Under the pieces are notes generated by a model, which saw nothing but the letters and a program-made list of their open reading frames with translations, was not told the DNA's origin and searched no databases. From Archangium_A sp035910535 (GTDB lineage: Bacteria > Myxococcota > Myxococcia > Myxococcales > Myxococcaceae), in contig JAMHXF010000051.1 in assembly GCA_035910535.1 (NCBI GenBank), positions 6,939-70,938 of the forward strand: a DNA stretch of 64,000 bases. Reading direction: 5' to 3'. Both the position numbers and the translations under genes were made by a program. Numbering within the stretch: the first letter of the stretch is position 1; each line of letters begins with the position of its first letter. Shown here in pieces: positions 36,801 to 44,379 of this stretch.

Positions 36801-37248
36801 GGGTCTTGAGCATGGAGTCGAAGTCGCCCAGCTCGCGGTGCTCGTGCGCCAGGTAGAACGTCACCTTGTCGGCGTCTTTGAAGTCGGGGAACTCGCGCAG
36901 AATGCGGTTGTAGATCTGAATCGACTTCTGCTTGAGCAACTTGGTTTCCGGGGAAACCATTGCGCCTTTTTGATCAGGCGGTCGCGTCTCGGCCTGCAGG
37001 TAATACACGTAGCGGCTCTTCTCGACGTAGAGCTCGGCGAGGCGGAACTGCAGGTCGGGCAGGTACGGCGCGTTGCGCGACTTGGCGATCAGCTTGTCGG
37101 TCTCGCCGATTGAGCGGTCGACCTTGAAGATGTCGCGACGCAGCTTGTCGACCAGCTCAGTCTTCTCGCGTTGCCTGGTGACGAGCGGGTTCTCGAGCTT
37201 CGAGTTGGGTGCCTGTGACAGCGCCAATGACAACAGGAGGGCGATCAT
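33895..37248 (-). CDS. very large periplasmic TPR protein (GltD/AgmU- or NfsD-like)
   Basis: 1117 residues with a signal peptide (IALLLSLALSQAPN). Nearly the whole protein is helical repeats of TPR/outer-membrane-assembly type (LQFRLAELYVEKSRYVYYL, LARYKMGWIRINQANHAEAV, AHSALGYAFLLNGDSASARG), with a short Ala/Lys/Pro low-complexity insert around 445-480. The size, export and neighbours match AgmU/GltD of the Myxococcus gliding complex and its paralogue NfsD of the sporulation complex. The link is by architecture and gene context, not alignment. Its ATG overlaps the preceding TPR gene's stop. Confidence 0.85.
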   Translation of the reverse strand: MIALLLSLALSQAPNSKLENPLVTRQREKTELVDKLRRDIFKVDRSIGETDKLIAKSRNAPYLPDLQFRLAELYVEKSRYVYYLQAETRPPDQKGAMVSPETKLLKQKSIQIYNRILREFPDFKDADKVTFYLAHEHRELGDFDSMLKTQGDLIKKYPSSPLRLDAEQILGDYWFDKADLKQAEEHYRAILDAPPSPVHDLARYKMGWIRINQANHAEAVTFFEAAAASAPLPGVDVQKALSVKREALLDLVYSYTEARPAKGAIQYFEKLSDSRATFSLALDKLGNRYFIKQQYEWAIPALRKLLEIQPDPELEVERVEKLYDSIKASKGKVLPKAEDIAYLVRAAVQIKTDPARDEPSRKKVLVELEEMARDLSTTIHTAAQKKDDKALYGDAAAAYEKYLSLFRPKQFATVMMQNRADALFAAKRYPEAARQFEELAKYLDSNKAGAKTEAKEPPKDSAAAKDPKLAAAATVASTAGTKTIGGEMKTHEEALYGALLSHYSSLKPGDVERLNAFEVADARQALKLLGAQYLGRYAKSEHALEVKFNIARASYEDGEYKKSAELFKEFALNHAEHKDAPVAGNLAFDSLRQLNDFKSIDEYGKAFLASNLPAAFKADVQKILTQSKSDALGELALKSSEETGDVVTGLLKVADENKGQEIGEKALYGAFSAAREKRDLRKEREIGDRFVKEYPKSQFISDVMLTLGRHAAEAGRFQDAAAYFEQMGRQFAGDSTGLDSMLASARLRTAMGDFPGAVKVLETTVDQAGARKAEVLVLLAQTQMKMKSPAKARATAEQALKVDKTNPAAAAIVAEVAASNPNEKIEPLVAMMTAVTNSQNGVGDDAAKGLWYVGDILYRQYKAIPSDKVEEKVAALQQLQGVFQQAASMGSAEWAVASLWRIGNGLAHIADAVEATPAPAGLKPAEVEQFRAAVKAQVDPLKANADNAFSTCVSRAESLDVFTPAAIGCRKKVDEASSPLKGPPAERAVNVEELQKKAESSQNAADFEALGLAYLGAAQVNNAILNLNRAIELDDARASAHSALGYAFLLNGDSASARGEYGRALEADPTFDKARGNLAALMCRYLDLEGAKRELSVVKDVAALNGPDVDTEWRSCK

Positions 37249-38786
37249 CGCGCCGTCTCCTCGATGCAGCGTGACTTGAGTGAGAAGCGGTAGTCGCGGA
37301 GCTCGTCGTTCCAGTACTCGTTGACGAACTTGAAGGCGACCTCATCATCTTTGAGTTCTTCTTCTTGAATGAGCGCGACGAGCTTGCTGCCTCGCTTCAC
37401 GCGTTCGTACAGCTTCAAGCCGACCTCGTATTCCATCAGGCGCACCTGCTCTGACGAGCGCAGCAGGCGGTCGGCTTCGACGCGCACCGAGTCGGCCAGG
37501 CGCTCGTTGTAGACACGCAGGCTCTCTGCGCGCGACAGGTCGTAGAGGCGCGTGAGGTAACCGAAGAGGCGATCTCCGAACGTGCCCGCGTAGCGGCCGA
37601 GGTTCTCTCCTTCACGCTCGAGCGAATCGAAGAAGCGCTTCGCCCGTCGGGTGCCGCCTCGCGCCGAAGCGGCCCGGAGCAGCCGCGCGTCTCGTGTGAG
37701 GTCTTCACGTTCACGCACGGCCTCGAGCGAGTCGGCGTACTTGCGCGTGAGCTCTTTGGCGGCGCGCTTGGCCGGGAGGTAGTGACACAGGTCGCGGTAC
37801 ACGAGCGCCTTGAGCAGGTACTTGTCGGGCTGAAACTCGTCGCGGAACGACGGTGCGTCGAGCGTGGTGAGAATGCCCATGGCCGCGTGGATCTGGCCGA
37901 GCTGGTAACGCGTCCACGCCTCTTCGAGGTACAGCGTGGCGCGGCCCGGGTCGAGATCAGGCAGCTTCACGAGGTCGTACGCCGCGAGCGCGCCCTTGTA
38001 GTCGCCCAGCTCGTAGCGCAAGCGCGCCACGGCGAGCATCGCGTCGTTGCGCGCGTCTTGCGTGAGCTTCTCGTCTTTCGCGAGCTCGAAGAACTCGTCG
38101 ATCATCTCTTTGGGCAGCTCTTTCTTGGAGCTGCGAAGCCGCGTCACCAGCATCGCGTACTTCGCGCGTGACGCTTCGGGCGAGGTCTCGGGCAGCTTCG
38201 AGAAGTGCGTGGTGGCCCAGCGCTCGTTGCCGACGCGAAGGTCGACGAGGCCTTGCTGATAGTGCGCGTAGCCGGCGACCTCTTCGGGGAGAAAGCCGAG
38301 GTCGAGCGCGCCGAAGATCTGCTCGTCGATCATCAGCTCGTCGTGGGGCAGGTCGGTGAGCTTCTGCAGCTCTTCGAGCGCCTTGGGCAACACCGCTGGG
38401 TTGGTGCGCTCACGGGCGATGCGCGCGAGGTACACGGCGCCCGCATGGCGCAGGTTCAGCTCGATGAGCGACTTCGCGAGGAAGAACTGCGCCCACGCGT
38501 AGTTCTCGTCGGTCGAAGGCAGGTTCTCGGTGTACTCGAAGAGCTTGGGCGCGGCGTAGCGCGGGTTGCCGGTGAAGTAGTCCTGCAGCGCTGAATCGAA
38601 GAGCCGGGGGTCGATTTTCTTCGGCTGCACCGGCGCTGCAGGTGCGCTCGAAGCGCCGGTGGTCGCCGCGGCCGCAGCAGCTGTCGCCGCCGCAGCATCG
38701 CCGAGACCGGCATCGGGGGGCGTCGCGCTCTGAGCCGAAGCCCACGCGGAGCCCAGGAGCGTCAAAGAGAAGAGGAGCCGTTTCAT
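37245..38786 (-). CDS. exported helical-repeat protein (GltE/AglT-like position)
   Basis: 513 residues; ATG 38786 gives a standard signal peptide (KRLLFSLTLLGSAWASAQS), while a GTG at 38804 is the outer alternative. A Gly/Ala linker is followed by degenerate TPR-like helices (LFDSALQDYFTGNPRYAAP, YAHYQQGLVDLRVGNERW) and a charged C-terminus ending NDELRDYRFSLKSRC. In Myxococcus the neighbouring TPR component of this complex is GltE/AglT; order and size agree, but identity is inferred. It is coupled to the 1117-residue TPR gene. Confidence 0.78.
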   Translation of the reverse strand: MKRLLFSLTLLGSAWASAQSATPPDAGLGDAAAATAAAAAATTGASSAPAAPVQPKKIDPRLFDSALQDYFTGNPRYAAPKLFEYTENLPSTDENYAWAQFFLAKSLIELNLRHAGAVYLARIARERTNPAVLPKALEELQKLTDLPHDELMIDEQIFGALDLGFLPEEVAGYAHYQQGLVDLRVGNERWATTHFSKLPETSPEASRAKYAMLVTRLRSSKKELPKEMIDEFFELAKDEKLTQDARNDAMLAVARLRYELGDYKGALAAYDLVKLPDLDPGRATLYLEEAWTRYQLGQIHAAMGILTTLDAPSFRDEFQPDKYLLKALVYRDLCHYLPAKRAAKELTRKYADSLEAVREREDLTRDARLLRAASARGGTRRAKRFFDSLEREGENLGRYAGTFGDRLFGYLTRLYDLSRAESLRVYNERLADSVRVEADRLLRSSEQVRLMEYEVGLKLYERVKRGSKLVALIQEEELKDDEVAFKFVNEYWNDELRDYRFSLKSRCIEETAR

Positions 38787-38800
38787 GGCGCGAGGCCTCG

Positions 38801-39430
38801 TCACTCAGTGGCGCCGAAGTTGATGCCGAGCCCCAGCGTGATGGTCATCACGTTGGTCAGCGCGACGGAGCCACCACCGATGGGGATCACGACGTTGTTG
38901 GTGACGTCGAGGCGCAGGCTCACGTACTGGTTCAAGAAGACGCGGCCACCGCCGCCCACGTTGACGCCCGGGCGCCAGACGTTGGTGAACTTGAAGAGCG
39001 ACGCGCCGAGCATGAAGAAGGCCTCGCCGTGCAGCACCCAGCGGTTGAGCACCGAGAACTTCCCGTAGAACGGCTTCCACATGAGGTCGCTGCCGAAGAA
39101 GAACTGCACTTCGTCGAAGGCCGTCGGCAACACGCCGAAGTCGCGCTCGAGCTGTTCACGCAGCCCGGTCTTCGCGGCGTACGAATACGCGGCGCGACCG
39201 ATTTGCCACGCGAACGTGTCGGTGAAGTGCGCGGTGTACCCGACCTGCGCGTAGAGCCCTTTGTAGAACGCGTCGAGCGGCAGCACGCCGACCGAGAGGT
39301 TCAACTCGTGCTGCATGCGGTACGCGCGCTGTTGAACCGCGCTGACGGTACCGGGGTTCTCCAGGTCCTCGAGCTGCGCCAACGCGGGCGCTCCGAGCAG
39401 GAGACACAACAAGATGAGCGGTCTGTACAC
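38801..39430 (-). CDS. small outer-membrane beta-barrel protein (OMP_myx_plus-like)
   Basis: 209 residues from GTG 39430, supported by GGAGGGG six bases upstream; the frame is open 42 bases further. Signal peptide YRPLILLCLLLGAPALA. The mature protein shows the pattern of the myxobacterial barrel domain seen in gliding-complex outer-membrane proteins: HELNLSVGVLPLDAFYKGLY, YTAHFTDTFAWQIGRAAYSY and a terminal strand ITLGLGINF. It would be the outer-membrane component of the complex encoded by this operon. Confidence 0.82.
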   Translation of the reverse strand: MYRPLILLCLLLGAPALAQLEDLENPGTVSAVQQRAYRMQHELNLSVGVLPLDAFYKGLYAQVGYTAHFTDTFAWQIGRAAYSYAAKTGLREQLERDFGVLPTAFDEVQFFFGSDLMWKPFYGKFSVLNRWVLHGEAFFMLGASLFKFTNVWRPGVNVGGGGRVFLNQYVSLRLDVTNNVVIPIGGGSVALTNVMTITLGLGINFGATE

Positions 39431-39515
39431 GTCTGCCCCTCCGGCAAGAACGACGCGCGAGCAGAGTCGCACGTCGCCGTGAATTCAAGATTGATGTTGG
39501 TGCGTTCGCGCGGCG

Positions 39516-41618
39516 TCAGTACCCGACGCTGTTGAACATGAACGGATAGGTGATGACGACGCCTGCGCCCTTCGCCGGCGGGAAACGCCAGGTCTTGAGC
39601 GTCTGAAGAATGCAGCTCTCGACGGCCGCGCTCTGCATCGACGATGACTTGGTCTTCGCGAAGCCGACCGACCCCGACGTGGTGATCTGCCACTCGAGAA
39701 CGATCTTCCCGGCGAGGCCCGGCGTCTTGAGCAGCGCGCGCTCGTAGCAGCTCGAGACCTCGTGCAGATGCGAGTTGATGACCTTGGCGACAGCCTCTTT
39801 GTCGATGGTGCCCTGCGCGCCGATGTTGCGCGTCGCGGCGCGCGTGACGGTGCCCGCCACCGAGCCCTTGCCGATGTTGCCCGCGCCGAGCGCGCCGATG
39901 CCGCCGCCGCCCTTGCCTCGCAGCAGCTCAGCCCCCTTGATGCCGGCGCCACCTGCGCCGCCACCGCCGAGCCCGAACGTGCCGAGCCCCGCGTTGGCGA
40001 TGGGCGCCTTGCCGATGAGCCCCGAGAGCTTGTAGTCGTTCTTGGCGTTCTTCGCGCCGGGGCCAGAGCCGAGCTTGTCGACCGCAGCGAGCAGGTCTTT
40101 CATCGCGGGGCCCGCAGCGGCGAGCTTCTCGATGCTCTTGAGCGCCTTCTTCGTTTCGGGCGTGACCTGCTTCGGGAGCGCCTTCTCGACCTTCGCGACG
40201 GGCTCAGGCTGCTTCTCTTTTTTGATCTTCTCGACCTTCTCGGCGAGCTTCTTTTTCTCTTCGGGTTTCGGCGGGGCGATCAACTTCACCGCCACCGGGT
40301 TCAGCGTCTTGCCGCTGAAGTCGGCCTCGGGTTGCAGCTCTGCGAAGTAGAAGACGAACGTGCCGAACGCGCTCAAGAACAGCGCGAGCACCACCATCAA
40401 CAGCCACGGCACCGAGCGAAGCGGGTTGACGAACGGCCTGGGAATGGCCGGCTGCACGTAGGCCATCAACATGACGTCGCGGCCTGACGAGAAGCGCACC
40501 GCGTGGCCCGTGCCGAGCGTCACGCAGCGGCGCGAGTCGGGGCCCTGCTCGAGCGTTTCCAACTGCACCGGGTAGAACTTGCCGTCTTGTGCGCGGCGTT
40601 CGACGGCTGCGCCGGGCGGCACGTACACACGGTAGAGGTCGGCCTTCTGCTCTGCGAAGACGAACGAGGGCTGTTCGAGCGGGAAGCCGTAGAGCGGCAG
40701 GTCGGCGTTGTCGTCGGCTGCGGCGACGAGGTGCTTCTTCGCGTCGATGCGCGAGTACGAGCGCGCCATCTTTCGCGTGTCGCCCCAGTACATTTCGACG
40801 AAGAGGTGCGGGCGGCCTTTGCCTTCGTTGGCTGAAGGCACGCCAGGCGAATACGGCACTGCGCGCGCTGCGGCGTGACCCTGACGCGCGGGCGCCGGCG
40901 CTGCGCGTGCATGCTGCGGCTGCGCGGGCTGCGGTGCGTGCGCGCGCTGCTGCACCGTTGCGGGCTGCTGCACTGGGAGCGGCACGGTGCGCATGTCGTC
41001 GCCGTCACCGATGACGACGCCGGGGTTGGTGGGGCCGAGGAGCTCAGCGCTGAGCGAGACGCTCTCGGTGCGCGCTTCGCCTTCGTCGCTGGCGTGCTGC
41101 GGTGCCGCGCTCATGCGACGGTTGCTGACGACGGTGGCGGCGGGTTGCCCACGCGCAGGCGGTTGTGCCTGCGGAGGCGGAACCGGTGCTGCGGGCCGCG
41201 GAGGCTGCGCGACGGGCGCCACTGCGCGCGGCGGTTGTTGAGGCGGCGGCGCGGCGGGCCCACCGAGCAGCGCTGCGACTTCGGCAGAAGGGGCGGGCTT
41301 GTTGGCCGGCTTCTGCGCCATCACGCGAACCTTCAGCGTGAAGGGGCCACAGGCGATCTCGTCGACAGGGCGCACTTCACACGCGTTGATGCGGTGACCG
41401 TTGACGAACGTGGCCTGGCTGCCGGCGTCTTGAATCGCCGCGCGACCGTTCTGAAAATGAAGAATGGCGTGATGCGCCGCGACGGCGTGATCGTCGAGAC
41501 GAAGATCGACGTCGAGGCCGCTGCCGAGCGTGTACTGGCCCGGCACGAAGACCTCGGTGCCGACCAGCAGGCCATCACGCATGATGACGACCTGAAGTAC
41601 GGCCGGTTGTCCGCTCAA
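39516..41618 (-). CDS. FHA - TM - TonB-C-like protein of GltG/PglI architecture
   Basis: 700 residues from TTG 41618 (GAGGAG ten bases upstream). An N-terminal FHA domain (~15-98; GQYTLGSGLDVDLRLDD, QATFVNGHRIN), a Pro-rich stretch (~100-260), a second cytoplasmic domain (~265-390) and one membrane helix (~402-428) are followed by a Lys/Pro-rich periplasmic spacer, a Gly-rich patch (~545-585) and a C-terminal AgmX/PglI/TonB-like domain (~605-697) with the cysteine pair Cys624 and Cys669. This layout is that of GltG (PglI), which links a phosphopeptide-reading cytoplasmic domain to the periplasm. It is the inner-membrane component of the operon's complex. Confidence 0.88.
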   Translation of the reverse strand: MSGQPAVLQVVIMRDGLLVGTEVFVPGQYTLGSGLDVDLRLDDHAVAAHHAILHFQNGRAAIQDAGSQATFVNGHRINACEVRPVDEIACGPFTLKVRVMAQKPANKPAPSAEVAALLGGPAAPPPQQPPRAVAPVAQPPRPAAPVPPPQAQPPARGQPAATVVSNRRMSAAPQHASDEGEARTESVSLSAELLGPTNPGVVIGDGDDMRTVPLPVQQPATVQQRAHAPQPAQPQHARAAPAPARQGHAAARAVPYSPGVPSANEGKGRPHLFVEMYWGDTRKMARSYSRIDAKKHLVAAADDNADLPLYGFPLEQPSFVFAEQKADLYRVYVPPGAAVERRAQDGKFYPVQLETLEQGPDSRRCVTLGTGHAVRFSSGRDVMLMAYVQPAIPRPFVNPLRSVPWLLMVVLALFLSAFGTFVFYFAELQPEADFSGKTLNPVAVKLIAPPKPEEKKKLAEKVEKIKKEKQPEPVAKVEKALPKQVTPETKKALKSIEKLAAAGPAMKDLLAAVDKLGSGPGAKNAKNDYKLSGLIGKAPIANAGLGTFGLGGGGAGGAGIKGAELLRGKGGGGIGALGAGNIGKGSVAGTVTRAATRNIGAQGTIDKEAVAKVINSHLHEVSSCYERALLKTPGLAGKIVLEWQITTSGSVGFAKTKSSSMQSAAVESCILQTLKTWRFPPAKGAGVVITYPFMFNSVGY

Positions 41619-41637
41619 AGGGAGGCTCCTCGCGCTC

Positions 41638-41985
41638 TCAGGTGTCGTACAGCGAGCCCACGATTTCCTCGCGGAAGTTCTCGCGCTTCTTGATCATCGA
41701 GCGGATCTTCAGCTCTTTGCGATCATACAGGTACACGGCTCCAGACTTGTTCGTCTGGCCCTGAATGAGGCGGTCATCGAAATCGATGCGTGTCGGGCCG
41801 CGCATTGCTGGCGCGCCGCTGTTGTCGGCTGCAGGGCTTGCGGCCTCGGGCGTAGGCGCGGGGGCTGCAACAGGCGCTGAGGTCGGCGGCTTTCGGGTCG
41901 CAGCAGCTTTCTTCTTCGGAGCTGCCGACGCATCAACGGCCAACACGATCACGAGCGCAGAAAGGGCGAAGAGAATCGAGCGCAT
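41638..41985 (-). CDS. small exported protein, first gene of the Glt/Nfs-like operon
   Basis: 115 residues with a signal peptide (RSILFALSALVIVLAVDASA), a Lys/Pro/Ala linker and a conserved-looking end (RIDFDDRLIQGQ, GAVYLYDRKELKIRSMIKKR). A small protein of this kind sits beside gltG in Myxococcus (GltF/CglF), so it is a candidate equivalent; the similarity was judged by eye only. It lies 19 bases upstream of the FHA gene, and the operon promoter must be in 41986-42123, shared with the divergent cytochrome gene. Confidence 0.75.
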   Translation of the reverse strand: MRSILFALSALVIVLAVDASAAPKKKAAATRKPPTSAPVAAPAPTPEAASPAADNSGAPAMRGPTRIDFDDRLIQGQTNKSGAVYLYDRKELKIRSMIKKRENFREEIVGSLYDT

Positions 41986-42056
41986 GGGGACTCAGGGATG
42001 AAAGCGAAGCGTGTGCCAGAGCGTCAAGCTGTACTGATCGACGTGAAGCAAAGAAG

Positions 42057-42093
42057 TTCGTGGGGTCGACCCCACGAAACGTGGAGGACAGTC
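42057..42093. promoter_or_regulatory. 22-bp perfect palindrome plus GTGGAGGACAGTC element in the divergent promoter
   Basis: In the 138-base divergent region, half-site TTCGTGGGGTC is followed directly by its exact reverse complement (42057-42078). Two bases later comes GTGGAGGACAGTC (42081-42093). The same 13-mer occurs inverted at 56912-56924, again beside a G4T...ACCCC palindrome. It could be a regulator site for both operons or a dispersed repeat. Confidence 0.6.
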
Positions 42094-42123
42094 CCACTCA
42101 CCCCGTGTGCTACTGCGCCGCAC

Positions 42124-44364
42124 GTGTCGCGACATTTGCGTGTTCTCCTCGCGTTGCTGCTGAGTGCGTGCCCGAAGCCTGACACGTCGATGCCTCCGCC
42201 GGTTCCTGATTCGGGCCCCAGCGCGAAGTTGTTGAGCGTGGGCCCGCGCTTGTTGTCGAACCAGACGTCACAGCCACTCGCCATCGTCGGTGAAGGGCTC
42301 ACCAAGGGTATGGTGCTCGATCTCGGCGCGCCGCTCTCGCGCACGTTGCCGCTCACCGTGTGGGACGAGCGTCACGCGTATGCGCGGCTCCCCGGTGGTC
42401 TCGCCGTTGGCTCGCTTTCTGAGGTGTTGGTCGAAGCGCGCGTGCGTGGCGCGAGCGGCGTCGCACAGTTGCGGTTGATCAACGACACGACGTTCCCTGA
42501 TCTCACGGCGCTCGTGCGTTCGGGCGACGGCAAGACGCTCTTCGCGTTGAGCGGCACGACCGACTCGGTGCACGCCATCGACGTGGCGACCCAGACGGTC
42601 ACCACCATTCCCACCGACGACGGCCCGTCAGCACTCGCGTTGTGGGTCGACGCAGAGAAGACGGAGTGGCTCGTCATCGCGCATCAGTTCGCGCCGTCGA
42701 TGGTGCTGGTGCAGACCGCTGCGCCCACGTCGCGGCGCATGGTGCCAGCGTTCACCAACGTGGCGGGCCTCGCGGTGCGTGGCAATCGGCTCTTCGTCGC
42801 CGAGCAGGCGCGCGACACGGTGGCCGCGCTCGAGCTGCCCACAGGGAAAGAGGTGTGGCGCACGCCCGTCGCGGCGAACCCGCGCGAGCTCGTCATCGCT
42901 GGCGATGCGCTGGTCGTCGGCTCACTAGCCACCGGAGCGCTCGAGGTGCTCTCGCTCGAAGACGGAGCGGTGCGCAGCTCGCACGAGCCGAAGCCCGGCA
43001 CGCCCATCATCGGCGGAGGCACCGCGAAGTACGCCGCGCAGATCATGAACGGCAAAGCGCCGCGCGACTTCGCGTACGCCAGCAAAGCGCAGACGCTCTT
43101 CGTCTCTTCCATCGGCCCCAACATCGGCCCCAACGCCGACAAGATGGAGGTCTCGATGAACGGTGGCGTGGGCGCGGTCTCGCTCACGAAGGGCTGGCAG
43201 CGGCACCTCGGCTTCGGCGCCGGTGTCACTGAAGCGCTCGCGCTCGATGAAGGCCGCGGCCTGCTCTACGCGAGCGACGTGGGCCTCGGGCTCGTGCGCG
43301 TGCTCGACGTGAAGAAGCTCGGCGGCGATGCGACCGCGAGCAAGGCGCTGCTGCAGGAAGTCGCGCTCATACCTCCGTCGAACTTTCCGCTCATTCGCCC
43401 CAAAGAAGACTTCAACGTGAAGGGCAGGGCGGGCCCGTCGCTGCATGCAGGCCCGCGCGCGCTCGTGCTCTCGCCAGACAACAAGACGCTCTACGTGCTC
43501 GAGCGCTTCACCGGCTCCGTCGCCGTCATCGACGTGAGCGTCGCCGGAAAAGCAGCGTGGCGAGCGCAGTGGAAGGTCGTCAACGCGCTCACGCAGCCGG
43601 TGCGACGCACGGGCCAGGTGCTGTACCACGCAGATCTCGGGCGCACCGCGATGAGCTGCGATGCGTGTCACGTCGACGGTCACGGCGAAGGCGTGCTCTT
43701 CGAGAAGACGATGCCGTTGCGCATCTACCGGAGCACCACGGTGCGTGGCAGCCGCGAGACGCCTCCGTTCTTCACGCCCGCGTCGACGTTCTCGATGGGC
43801 GAGACCTCGAAGGTCGTCGGCGGTCGAAACCGTTTTCACAACCCCGACCCCAGCGCGCAGGAGATCGAGGCGCTCACGCTCTACGCGTCGCTCATTCCCA
43901 CGCTGCCCAACCCTTTCGTGGCCGAGAGCGGCGCGCCGCCCGAGACGTTGACCTTGCCCGACGGGAAGGAAGGCAGGCCGAAGCACGGGCTGGCGCTGTT
44001 CGAAGGGAAGGCGGGCTGCGTCGGCTGTCACCCGCCGCCGCTCTTCACGATGGATCAAGATGAAGCGACGCGCGGCAAGTTCATCGACGTGGGCACGCCG
44101 CAGTTCATGCCGCTGCGGGTTGAACAACAGAACGCCATGTTCAAGGGCTTCGGAACGCCGTCGCTGGTCGGCAGCTGGGACGTCTTTCCGATGTTGACGA
44201 CGGGCCTCGCGGGGCTGGCGGTGCAGGCTGATGGTTCGGTGCGCGTCGACGACCGGTTTCCGCTGCGCGTCGCCGTCGAGAAGTGGGCACCTGCGCACGG
44301 TCGCGCTGATCTCCTCACGCCAGAAGAGCGCGACGATCTGCTCGCGTACGTCTTGTCGCTGTAG
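42124..44364 (+). CDS. beta-propeller lipoprotein with two heme c sites (di-heme, peroxidase-like end)
   Basis: 746 residues from GTG 42124 (upstream frame excluded because it lacks a signal). Lipobox LLLSAC, Cys16. Residues ~60-480 are YVTN/SMP30-like blades (LVRSGDGKTLFALSGTTDSV, ALALDEGRGLLYASDVGLG, LVLSPDNKTLYVLERFTG). The C-terminal part has two heme motifs, CDACH (512-516) and CVGCH (632-636), in a context like di-heme cytochrome c peroxidase/MauG-type proteins (TPPFFTPASTFSMG). It would be an electron-transfer or oxidoreductase protein on the cell envelope. It is divergent from the Glt-like operon and is followed after 15 bases by the vWA/TSP3 lipoprotein. Confidence 0.82.
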   Translation: MSRHLRVLLALLLSACPKPDTSMPPPVPDSGPSAKLLSVGPRLLSNQTSQPLAIVGEGLTKGMVLDLGAPLSRTLPLTVWDERHAYARLPGGLAVGSLSEVLVEARVRGASGVAQLRLINDTTFPDLTALVRSGDGKTLFALSGTTDSVHAIDVATQTVTTIPTDDGPSALALWVDAEKTEWLVIAHQFAPSMVLVQTAAPTSRRMVPAFTNVAGLAVRGNRLFVAEQARDTVAALELPTGKEVWRTPVAANPRELVIAGDALVVGSLATGALEVLSLEDGAVRSSHEPKPGTPIIGGGTAKYAAQIMNGKAPRDFAYASKAQTLFVSSIGPNIGPNADKMEVSMNGGVGAVSLTKGWQRHLGFGAGVTEALALDEGRGLLYASDVGLGLVRVLDVKKLGGDATASKALLQEVALIPPSNFPLIRPKEDFNVKGRAGPSLHAGPRALVLSPDNKTLYVLERFTGSVAVIDVSVAGKAAWRAQWKVVNALTQPVRRTGQVLYHADLGRTAMSCDACHVDGHGEGVLFEKTMPLRIYRSTTVRGSRETPPFFTPASTFSMGETSKVVGGRNRFHNPDPSAQEIEALTLYASLIPTLPNPFVAESGAPPETLTLPDGKEGRPKHGLALFEGKAGCVGCHPPPLFTMDQDEATRGKFIDVGTPQFMPLRVEQQNAMFKGFGTPSLVGSWDVFPMLTTGLAGLAVQADGSVRVDDRFPLRVAVEKWAPAHGRADLLTPEERDDLLAYVLSL

Positions 44365-44379
44365 CTACAGTGCGCGCGC

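Noticed and set aside
34126..37113. Open frame of nearly 1000 codons antisense to the 1117-residue TPR protein
   Set aside because: Its composition (Arg, Val, Leu, Glu) mirrors the TPR codons; no start signal, signal peptide or domain is visible.
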